Assembly: GCA_946406305.1 (NCBI GenBank)
Contig: CAMJKC010000020.1
Coordinates: forward strand, 1 to 15,675
Source of the DNA: an uncultured Lachnospiraceae bacterium
GTDB lineage: Bacteria; Bacillota; Clostridia; Lachnospirales; Lachnospiraceae
DNA length: 15,675 nt
Direction: 5' to 3'
The notes below the pieces were generated by a model, which was not told the DNA's origin, ran no database searches, and saw only the letters and a list, made by a program, of their open reading frames with translations. The position numbers were made by a program, and so were the translations under genes. The stretch's first letter is position 1; each line of letters opens with the position of its first letter. Positions 6,132-13,734 of this stretch are shown here, in pieces.

Positions 6132-9100
6132 ATGTATAAATTAGGAATAGATATAGGTTCAACAACTGTCAAAATTGTTGCACTTGATGAGAACAATAAA
6201 ATAGTTTTTAACAGTTACAAAAGACACATGGCAGACATCCAAAACTGCTTACTTGAAATACTTAAAGAGTTTTCAAACGAATTTAAGAATTCCGAAATAA
6301 TATCGAGCATAACTGGTTCTGGCGGTTTATCGCTTGCAAATTCAATCTCTATACCTTTTAGTCAAGAAGTAATTGCTGTATCAAAGTCTTTAAGCACTTT
6401 CAACAAAAAATGTGATGTTGCTATTGAATTGGGCGGTGAAGATGCCAAAATAATTTACTTTGACCATGGAATTGACCAACGAATGAATGGTATCTGTGCT
6501 GGAGGCACAGGTTCTTTTATTGATCAAATGGCTTCTTTACTAAAAACAGATGCAGCAGGTTTAAATGAATATGCAAAAAATTACAAAATCATTTATCCCA
6601 TTGCAGCAAGATGTGGTGTCTTTGCAAAGTCTGACATACAACCTCTAATAAATGAAGGAGCTACAAAAGAAGATTTAGCAGTCTCAATTTTTCAAGCTGT
6701 TGTAAATCAAACAATATCAGGCCTTGCATGTGGTAAACCAATAAGAGGCTGTGTTGCCTTTTTAGGTGGACCTCTGCATTTCTTAACTGAATTAAAAAAA
6801 TGCTTTATAAGAACTTTAAATTTGTCAGATGAAAATATAATATCTCCTGACAATTCACACTTATATGCTGCCATTGGCTCTGCTCTTTTGTCAACAGAAA
6901 TCAATAACAACAAAACTTATTTTATAGATGACTTAATTAAAAATTTAGAAAAAGGTATCATATTAAATACAGAAATCAAAAGGCTTGACCCACTTTTTGC
7001 TTCAGAAAAAGAATATAAAGATTTTACTAATAGGCATTCTTATGCAAGTGTAGAAAAATTTGATATAAAAAACTATAAAGGAAATGTGTTTCTTGGAATT
7101 GATGCTGGTTCCACTACTACTAAATTAGCATTAATTTCTCAAGATGGTCATTTATTATTTAGTTTTTATACTAATAATAATGGTTCAACAATTGAAGCAA
7201 CAAAAAAAGCTTTTGAGGCAATAAAAGAGGTAATTCCAAAAGATGCACATATAGTATGTAGTTGCTCAACTGGCTATGGCGAACAATTATTAAAATCAGC
7301 ATTAAATCTTGATTATGGTGAAGTTGAAACTATAGCACATTTTTATGGAGCAACTTTTTTTAATCCTAATGTAGATTGCATACTTGACATAGGTGGTCAA
7401 GATATGAAATACATAAAAATAAAGGATGGCTATGTTGACAATGTCCTATTAAATGAAGCTTGTTCTGCTGGATGTGGATCATTTATTGAAACATTTGCAA
7501 AATCTCTTGGCTACAGCATTACTGATTTTGCAAAAGAAGCATTATTCGCAAAAAATCCTATTGACCTTGGAACAAGATGCACTGTTTTTATGAATTCTAA
7601 TGTAAAACAAGCACAGAAAGAAGGAGCGAAGGTTTCTGACATCAGTGCTGGACTATCTTATAGTGTAATAAAAAATGCATTATATAAAGTTATCAAAATT
7701 AGTGATGCAAAATTACTTGGAGATAATATTGTAGTTCAAGGTGGAACTTTTTATAATGATTCGGTTTTAAGAGCTCTTGAGAAAATTTTAAATAAAGAAG
7801 TCATAAGACCAGATATTTCAGGAATTATGGGAGCTTTTGGAGCAGCTTTAATTGCAAGAGAAAAATATTTAATCAACACTTCAAACAATAAAAAATATGA
7901 AACAAAGATGCTTTCGCTTGACGAAATACTAAATTTAAAATATAAAACTAATATTACAAGATGTCAAGGATGCACTAACCATTGTGTGCTGACAATAAAT
8001 ATTTTTGACAATAATAGAATATTCATATCTGGTGATAAATGTGAAAAAGGTTTAGGGGTAAGTAAAAAAAATGATTCTGTCCCTAATCTATATGAATATA
8101 AAAAAAATAGAATGTTTGACTATGAGCCTCTTGAATTAAATGAAGCAAAAAGAGGAACTGTTGGTATTCCACGAGTTTTAAATATATATGAAAATTTCCC
8201 TTTTTGGGCAACTTTTTTTAAAAAATTAAAATATAGAGTTGTCATCTCTCCTACTTCTACAAGAAAAATTTATGAAATGGGAATTGAATCTATTCCTTCC
8301 GAATCAGAATGCTATCCTGCAAAATTAGTACATGGCCACATTGAATGGCTTATAAATCAAGGAATCGATTTTATATTTATGCCATGTATACCTTATGAAC
8401 GATATGAAACCAAAAATGCTCAAAATCATTATAATTGTCCTATGGTCACTTCATATGCTGAAAATATAAAAAACAATGTTGAAAACTTACATCTAAATAA
8501 TATTAAATTTTATAATCCTTTTTTACCTTTTACAGATAAAAAATCTTTAACCGATTCTCTTGTCAAAGCTTTACAAAACTATAAATATTTTCCATATAAT
8601 ATAACAGAGGCTGAAATAACTGAAGCCGTAAATGAAGGCTGGAAAGAACTTTTAAAGGCAAAAAAAGATATGGAACTTGAAGGAGAAAAAGCTTTAAAGT
8701 GGATAAAAGAAAACAATAAGCATGGAATAATCCTTGCTGGAAGACCTTATCATATTGATAGTGAAGTTCATCATGGCATTCCAGATTTGATAGCAAGTTA
8801 TGGTATGGCAGTATTAACAGAAGATTCAATTTCAAATTTATGTGATGCTGAAAGGCCACTAATAACTACAGACCAATGGATGTATCATTCAAGATTGTAT
8901 AGATCTGCTAATTTAGTTAAAAATAGAAATGACCTTGATCTCATACAATTAAATTCTTTTGGTTGTGGTTTAGATGCTGTTACAACTGACCAAGTAAGTG
9001 ACATCTTATCAAGCTCATCAAAAATATACACACTATTAAAAATAGATGAAGTAAATAACATAGGCTCTGCAAGAATAAGGATTAGATCTTTAATCAGTGC

Positions 9101-10403
9101 CATAAATATGCGAAAAGAAAAAAATAGAGATGTTAAATCAGCAAAATATAATAGAGCAATATTTACAGAAGAAATGAAAAAAGATTATACAATCATAGCT
9201 CCTAATATGAGCACTATTCATTTTGATATTTTAGAGCCTGCAATAAGTAGCTGTGGTTATAATATTAAGTTATTAAAAAATACAAATCGAAATATTATTG
9301 ATACTGGTTTAAAATATGTAAACAATGATGCATGTTATCCTTCTATAATAGTAGTTGGACAAATATTAGATGCCCTATTATCAGGAGAATACGATTTAAA
9401 TAAAACAGCTATAATGATGACGCAAACTGGAGGCGGTTGTAGAGCATCAAACTATGTTGGTTTCATAAGGCGAGCACTTAGAAAAGCAAATATGGAACAA
9501 ATTCCTGTTATTTCTTTAAATTTGAATGGAATGGAAAACAATCCTGGATTCAAGATATCATATAAACTTTTGATTAAAGCATTATATGCAATAATTTTTG
9601 GAGATATTTTCATGCGAGTAGTATATGCTACAAGACCATATGAAAAAAATAAAGGTGAAACAAATAAACTTCATGAATATTATAAAAATAAATGTATAGA
9701 ATTCTTGTCTTCAGATAAATGCAGTTACCTCAAATATAAAAAACTATGTAATGAAATTATTGAATCTTTTGATAATATAGAAAGGGTTGATGTTAAGAAA
9801 CCTAAGGTTGGCATCGTAGGTGAAATATTAGTAAAGTTTTCAAATCTTGCTAACAATAATGTAGTTGACTTACTTGAAAGCGAGGGTGCCGAAGCCGTAG
9901 TTCCTGACCTTATGGATTTCTTTTTATATTGCTTTTATAATAACAACTTCAAAAAACAATATTTAGGTACTTCTGCAAAAGCTGCAATAATTTCTAATAT
10001 TGCTATTAAATTTATATATATATTACGAAGACCAGTCAATGTTGCACTAAAAAAATCAAAGCATTTTATGGAACAGTCAAAAATAGCAGAACTCGCAAAA
10101 TATGCTAAAAAATATGTATCTATAGGAAATCAAACTGGGGAAGGTTGGTTTCTTACAGGTGAAATGCTTGAACTTATAAAAGAAGATGTTAAAAATATCA
10201 TATGCACCCAACCTTTCGGTTGCCTGCCAAATCACATTGTAGGTAAAGGAGTTATAAAGAAATTAAGAGAAAATTATGAAGATGCAAATATTGTTGCTAT
10301 TGATTATGACCCTGGTGCAAGCCCTGTAAACCAACTTAATAGAATTAAACTAATGTTATCAACTGCTTTTATCAATTTAAAAAATGGAGAAAAAAATGGG
10401 TAG
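6132..10403 (+). CDS. Giant 2-hydroxyacyl-CoA dehydratase activase-like protein (two BadF/HgdC ATPase domains + DUF2229 + dehydratase-like C-terminal part)
   Basis: A 1,423-residue cytosolic protein. Domain 1 (about 1-255) is an ASKHA ATPase with phosphate loop GIDIGSTTVK (5-14), GGEDAK (101-106) and the two cysteines that in HgdC-type activators bind a bridging [4Fe-4S] cluster: Cys122 (GICAGGTG) and Cys161 (ARCGVFAKSD). Domain 2 (about 318-577) repeats the fold with GIDAGSTTTK, GGQDMK, Cys444/Cys448 and Cys483. A cysteine cluster follows (Cys611, 614, 618, 637), then the DUF2229 region (VGIPRVLNIYENFPFWATFF onward). A long C-terminal part has conserved-looking cysteines at 1068 (ACYPS), 1103 (TGGGCRASNY), 1358 and 1364, reminiscent of HgdB/FldB dehydratase subunits. 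Characterised activators inject electrons into 2-hydroxyacyl-CoA dehydratases; the role of this fused form is unknown. No separate dehydratase subunit gene is in view. There is no Shine-Dalgarno, and the start codon is fixed by the phosphate loop five residues in. Confidence 0.9.
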   Translation: MYKLGIDIGSTTVKIVALDENNKIVFNSYKRHMADIQNCLLEILKEFSNEFKNSEIISSITGSGGLSLANSISIPFSQEVIAVSKSLSTFNKKCDVAIELGGEDAKIIYFDHGIDQRMNGICAGGTGSFIDQMASLLKTDAAGLNEYAKNYKIIYPIAARCGVFAKSDIQPLINEGATKEDLAVSIFQAVVNQTISGLACGKPIRGCVAFLGGPLHFLTELKKCFIRTLNLSDENIISPDNSHLYAAIGSALLSTEINNNKTYFIDDLIKNLEKGIILNTEIKRLDPLFASEKEYKDFTNRHSYASVEKFDIKNYKGNVFLGIDAGSTTTKLALISQDGHLLFSFYTNNNGSTIEATKKAFEAIKEVIPKDAHIVCSCSTGYGEQLLKSALNLDYGEVETIAHFYGATFFNPNVDCILDIGGQDMKYIKIKDGYVDNVLLNEACSAGCGSFIETFAKSLGYSITDFAKEALFAKNPIDLGTRCTVFMNSNVKQAQKEGAKVSDISAGLSYSVIKNALYKVIKISDAKLLGDNIVVQGGTFYNDSVLRALEKILNKEVIRPDISGIMGAFGAALIAREKYLINTSNNKKYETKMLSLDEILNLKYKTNITRCQGCTNHCVLTINIFDNNRIFISGDKCEKGLGVSKKNDSVPNLYEYKKNRMFDYEPLELNEAKRGTVGIPRVLNIYENFPFWATFFKKLKYRVVISPTSTRKIYEMGIESIPSESECYPAKLVHGHIEWLINQGIDFIFMPCIPYERYETKNAQNHYNCPMVTSYAENIKNNVENLHLNNIKFYNPFLPFTDKKSLTDSLVKALQNYKYFPYNITEAEITEAVNEGWKELLKAKKDMELEGEKALKWIKENNKHGIILAGRPYHIDSEVHHGIPDLIASYGMAVLTEDSISNLCDAERPLITTDQWMYHSRLYRSANLVKNRNDLDLIQLNSFGCGLDAVTTDQVSDILSSSSKIYTLLKIDEVNNIGSARIRIRSLISAINMRKEKNRDVKSAKYNRAIFTEEMKKDYTIIAPNMSTIHFDILEPAISSCGYNIKLLKNTNRNIIDTGLKYVNNDACYPSIIVVGQILDALLSGEYDLNKTAIMMTQTGGGCRASNYVGFIRRALRKANMEQIPVISLNLNGMENNPGFKISYKLLIKALYAIIFGDIFMRVVYATRPYEKNKGETNKLHEYYKNKCIEFLSSDKCSYLKYKKLCNEIIESFDNIERVDVKKPKVGIVGEILVKFSNLANNNVVDLLESEGAEAVVPDLMDFFLYCFYNNNFKKQYLGTSAKAAIISNIAIKFIYILRRPVNVALKKSKHFMEQSKIAELAKYAKKYVSIGNQTGEGWFLTGEMLELIKEDVKNIICTQPFGCLPNHIVGKGVIKKLRENYEDANIVAIDYDPGASPVNQLNRIKLMLSTAFINLKNGEKNG

Positions 10404-10959
10404 GTATAATATTATTGAAACAAATATTTCTGATTTGAAAATCATTCAAATTGAACCTTTTTTTGATAATAGGGGATATTTTTGTGAAGTCTATAACAAA
10501 AAAGATTTTTTTGATATGGGAATAAAGGATGAATTTGTTCAAGATAATCAATCACAATCAGAAAAAGGTGTATTAAGAGGTTTACACTTTCAAATAAATT
10601 ATCCACAAACTAAATTAGTTAGATGTATAAAAGGTGAAGTGTATGATGTGGCAGTTGACTTACGACCTTCATCTTCTACTTTTGGAAAATATTATGGTGT
10701 TTTGCTATCAGAAAATAATATGAAAATGTTTTATATACCAAAAAATTTTGCACATGGTTTTCTCGTATTAAGTGATATTGCTGTCTTTTCATATAAAGTT
10801 GATGACTTTTATCATCCAAATGATGAAGGTGGAATAATTTATAACGACAAAACTCTAAATATAGATTGGCCAATAGATAAAAACATAGAATTACTAATTT
10901 CAGAAAAAGACAAAAAACAAAACACATTTAAAGAATATATATCAAAGTATGGAAAATGA
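10396..10959 (+). CDS. rfbC: dTDP-4-dehydrorhamnose 3,5-epimerase
   Basis: RfbC/RmlC epimerises C3 and C5 of dTDP-4-keto-6-deoxyglucose in dTDP-L-rhamnose synthesis, a cytosolic step supplying surface glycans. The 187-residue cupin carries FFDNRGYFCEVY at about 22-33, RGLHFQ with the catalytic-base histidine His64, the substrate-contacting Lys73 (QTKLVR), the catalytic tyrosine Tyr133 (FSYKV), IPKNFAHGF (114-122) and IDWP near 156-159. Length and residue positions match the family. I chose the ATG at 10396, which has GGAG six bases upstream, over the ATG at 10384. The gene overlaps the end of the activase-like gene by 8 nt and the next gene by 11 nt, so the three are one operon. The other rhamnose genes (rfbA, rfbB, rfbD) are not in the window. 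A related sugar epimerase activity is possible but less likely. Confidence 0.93.
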   Translation: MGRYNIIETNISDLKIIQIEPFFDNRGYFCEVYNKKDFFDMGIKDEFVQDNQSQSEKGVLRGLHFQINYPQTKLVRCIKGEVYDVAVDLRPSSSTFGKYYGVLLSENNMKMFYIPKNFAHGFLVLSDIAVFSYKVDDFYHPNDEGGIIYNDKTLNIDWPIDKNIELLISEKDKKQNTFKEYISKYGK

Positions 10960-11878
10960 TAATATAAGAAAAGTTCAATATATCGTTCCACAGCAATTCG
11001 TAGGAAAGTATTTAAAAGATTTTCTAGTTTCGCTTGGTTATTCACAAGATTTAATAAAACATTTAAAAAATACAACAAATCTTGATATGTTTAAAATATT
11101 AAAATTTAATGAAATAATTGACATTGAAATAATTGAGACAGAAAATTCTGATAATATTGTTCAAAATCCCAATTTGCCATTATATATTTTATATGAAGAT
11201 GATGATATACTTGTTGTAAATAAACCTGCACAAATTCCTATTCATCCATCTCAAGGAAATTATGATAATACACTTGGCAATGCACTCGCATATTACTTTA
11301 GAAACCAAAATTTTGTATATAGACCAATTACACGACTTGATAAAGACACAAGCGGAGTATGTTTAATTGCAAAAAATAAACTCTCAGCTTCTATCCTATC
11401 TACCATGATACAAAATAACACGGTAAAAAGGACCTATATTGGAATTGTCAAAGGGAATATTTACAATATTATAAATCTCAACAATAAACTAAATAGCATA
11501 AAAAATATCAATATCTTAATAAATCTTGATTTCATAATTGATATTCCTATAAAAAGAGAGGAAGATAGTACAATTAAACGAACTATATCAAAAGACGGAG
11601 AAAAAGCTGCAACTAAAGTTACAGCTTTAAAATATATTAGAGAAAAAGATATTTCACTATGTAAATTTAATTTATTCACTGGCAGAACACATCAAATACG
11701 AGTTCATATGTCACATATAGGATATCCTATCATTGGAGATTTTCTATACAACCCAGATTACACATATATAAATCGTCAAGCACTCCATTCAAATGAGATA
11801 ATAATACTACATCCTATCAATCATAATCTAATTAGAATTGCAAGCAAAATTCCAAATGATATAAAATTATTGATTTAA
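10949..11878 (+). CDS. RluA-family pseudouridine synthase
   Basis: A 309-residue RNA-modifying enzyme that isomerises uridine to pseudouridine in rRNA or tRNA. The catalytic motif is RLDKDTSG at 129-136 with catalytic Asp131; the usual preceding histidine (HRLD) is Thr128. Other RluA blocks are ILYEDDDILVVNKPAQIPIHPS (about 80-101), KRTYIGIVKG (160-169) and GRTHQIRVHMSHIGYPIIGD (245-264). The first 65 residues resemble a weak S4 RNA-binding domain (VGKYLKDFLVSLGYSQDLIKHLKN). An AT-rich, Ile/Asn-rich segment at 170-197 looks like an insertion between core blocks. The RNA target cannot be told. It is the last gene of the plus-strand operon, overlaps rfbC by 11 nt and overlaps the convergent DUF4349 gene by 12 nt, with no terminator visible between them. 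Confidence 0.92.
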   Translation: MENDNIRKVQYIVPQQFVGKYLKDFLVSLGYSQDLIKHLKNTTNLDMFKILKFNEIIDIEIIETENSDNIVQNPNLPLYILYEDDDILVVNKPAQIPIHPSQGNYDNTLGNALAYYFRNQNFVYRPITRLDKDTSGVCLIAKNKLSASILSTMIQNNTVKRTYIGIVKGNIYNIINLNNKLNSIKNINILINLDFIIDIPIKREEDSTIKRTISKDGEKAATKVTALKYIREKDISLCKFNLFTGRTHQIRVHMSHIGYPIIGDFLYNPDYTYINRQALHSNEIIILHPINHNLIRIASKIPNDIKLLI

Positions 11879-13012
11879 ATCTTCTTCAGTTATCATATCA
11901 TCGTGACTTATATTATTGTTTACCTTCGTATCATCTCTTATTATTACATTTTTATGGTCAAACTCTTTTACAAGCCCAATTTTTTTATTTAAACCTCTAT
12001 CATTTTTTATAACACTTTTCCCAAGCCCTTTTCCAACATCTATATTACTATTATCCTTTTTTGAACTATCATGGTTTATAATCAACAATAAGATAAGAAT
12101 TAATATAAGAACCATACAAATAAAAGGTATATGAACAAATATAAATATCACTGATTTCTTTAAAAATAATATGGTATCATTAAAATTTTGATGAAATGCC
12201 GATAATATGTTTTCTCTATTTGGAAGTTCACTATCACTTGTATCTGTTAAGTTTTTAACCTCAGTAACTGATAAGAAAATATTAGAATAATTAATTTTTT
12301 TATCATAATTATTTTTTCTATTTTCAAGTCTTTTAATTTCAGAATTAATTGTTGAAAGTCTATCTTGAACTTGAATTAATTCTTCAACTTTATTTGTTTT
12401 TGGAATAAGTTCTTGTAATTTTTTTTCTTCAAGTTTCAAATTTTCAAGTCTTACTGTAGTATCATCATATATGTCTGTTATGTCTTCTTGACTTTCTGAT
12501 CTATAAGTTACATTAAATTTATTATTCATATATTCAATAAAACCATCAACTTTTTCAATTGGTATTCTAACATTCATTGATAAATATCTACTTCTTTCAG
12601 AATTTATACTATTGTTATTAATTGATGAATTGTCTACAACTCCATTATTTTCTGTGATTTTTGATAAAATGTCACTATATGTTTCATCAAATTTTAAAGT
12701 TTCAATATTTAATGAATAATTTTTTATAATTTTTCTATTATTTCCTTTATCATTATCTTCCAAAAACACCGCACTATAATCTTCCTCCATCTCTTCTACT
12801 GTATCCATAACAGCATTTGAAGCTACTCCTGAAGCACTTTTTGCACTTAGGTATTGAACTGCAGCTGTCTCATATTGATTTGTATCAAAAGTTAATTGAT
12901 TACTAATTATATTATTAAAATAATCTGGTTTAAATTCATTGACAGCCGCTATAAATAGTATTAAAATAATTACTATAGATAAAGTTATTTTTAAAAATTT
13001 ATTTTTTAACAT
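11867..13012 (-). CDS. DUF4349-domain membrane-anchored envelope protein
   Basis: A 381-residue protein with a membrane segment near the N-terminus (about 8-24), an extracytoplasmic part with the DUF4349 domain (about 93-253), a second membrane segment (about 286-313) and a charged C-terminal tail (314-381) presumably in the cytosol. The domain follows the family pattern: KIIKNYSLNIETLKFDE, NNGVVDNSS, LSMNVRIPIEKVDGFIEYM, DIYDDTTVRLENLK, then a coiled coil at about 186-240 ending NYSNIFLSVTEV. Most relatives I know are lipoproteins; here no cysteine follows the first membrane segment, so it is probably anchored by helices. Function is unknown for the family. The ATG at 13012 follows GAGG at 8 nt. 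It is transcribed divergently from the Lit-like gene only 17 nt away. A TATAAT at 13062-13057 has no good -35 partner. Confidence 0.85.
   Translation of the reverse strand: MLKNKFLKITLSIVIILILFIAAVNEFKPDYFNNIISNQLTFDTNQYETAAVQYLSAKSASGVASNAVMDTVEEMEEDYSAVFLEDNDKGNNRKIIKNYSLNIETLKFDETYSDILSKITENNGVVDNSSINNNSINSERSRYLSMNVRIPIEKVDGFIEYMNNKFNVTYRSESQEDITDIYDDTTVRLENLKLEEKKLQELIPKTNKVEELIQVQDRLSTINSEIKRLENRKNNYDKKINYSNIFLSVTEVKNLTDTSDSELPNRENILSAFHQNFNDTILFLKKSVIFIFVHIPFICMVLILILILLLIINHDSSKKDNSNIDVGKGLGKSVIKNDRGLNKKIGLVKEFDHKNVIIRDDTKVNNNISHDDMITEEDLNQ
12939..12967 (+). promoter_or_regulatory. Candidate promoter of the Lit-like gene, inside the DUF4349 coding region
   Basis: There is a perfect -35 box TTGACA (12939-12944), a 17-bp spacer and a near-consensus -10 box TAAAAT (12962-12967), giving a start near 12974 and a leader of about 56 nt. 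It lies antisense to the first codons of the DUF4349 gene. Such AT-rich DNA yields chance matches, but 11 of 12 consensus bases at optimal spacing is notable. Confidence 0.5.
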
Positions 13013-13029
13013 AATACTACCTCACTTAT

Positions 13030-13734
13030 ATGATTATTTTTAAAAAAATATTTAAAATTATATTTTCAATTTCTGTTATTTATTGCTTATTTGTTTTATC
13101 ATTTTATTTAGTACTTTATACTAATAAAAATTTTTTAATTGACCTTTTTAATAAATTTGATGTGTATAAAAATTTACCATTCACGCTTAAAGACACTGAT
13201 ATAGAAAAAATTGCATATGAACTCATGGACTTTTTAATCGGCAAATCAAAAATTTTAAATACTAAAATATATGTAAACGGCATTCTCAAAGAATTATATT
13301 CAAGTAAAGCAAAAATCCATATGTTAGATGTTAGAAATATTTTTTTAGCAAATATTCATTTTTCAATATATATGTCTTTTATATCACTCTTAATACTTAC
13401 ATATCATTCATACATAAATGAACTCTTTGAACTTAAAAAAACTTTTTTATATACAATTTGCATATTCTTTATTATTACATTAATAATCGTAATCTACTGT
13501 CTAATTGATTTTAATTCATTCTTTTTATTATTTCATAAATTATTATTTACAAACGATTATTATTTATTTGATCCAGCGACCGACATAATAATACTGATGC
13601 TGCCAGAAGAACTTTTCTTTTATATTGGACGAAATGTTCTTATATGTTTTATATTTTTAGTTCTGATTTTTTTTGTTTTTCTTCATCTTTTATCAAAAAT
13701 TCAATCTCACCTTGAAGCCACACATTCCCCTTAA
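13030..13734 (+). CDS. TIGR01906/DUF1461 integral membrane protein (Lit-like lipoprotein transacylase family)
   Basis: A 234-residue protein with about four membrane helices (8-30, 108-126, 138-160, 201-221) and an extracytoplasmic loop between the first two. Two family signatures are present: KIHMLDVRNIF at 96-106 and FHKLLFTNDYYLFDPATD at 168-185, followed by MLPEELFF. These match the TIGR01906/DUF1461 family, which includes Lit, the enzyme moving an acyl chain from the lipoprotein diacylglycerol to the N-terminal cysteine to give lyso-form lipoproteins. His97 and His169, one in each motif, are the likely catalytic pair. Whether this member is a true Lit is inferred. There is no Shine-Dalgarno before the ATG at 13030 and no alternative start nearby. 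The last 28 codons overlap the DUF3881 gene on the other strand. Confidence 0.78.
   Translation: MIIFKKIFKIIFSISVIYCLFVLSFYLVLYTNKNFLIDLFNKFDVYKNLPFTLKDTDIEKIAYELMDFLIGKSKILNTKIYVNGILKELYSSKAKIHMLDVRNIFLANIHFSIYMSFISLLILTYHSYINELFELKKTFLYTICIFFIITLIIVIYCLIDFNSFFLLFHKLLFTNDYYLFDPATDIIILMLPEELFFYIGRNVLICFIFLVLIFFVFLHLLSKIQSHLEATHSP

Noticed and set aside
10384..10395. Upstream ATG for rfbC at 10384.
   Set aside because: It contains the GGAG that serves as ribosome binding site for the ATG at 10396, which also fits the family N-terminus better.
11872..11881. Perfect 10-bp palindrome GATTTAAATC at the rluA stop.
   Set aside because: Too short and lacking a loop; part of two overlapping coding ends.
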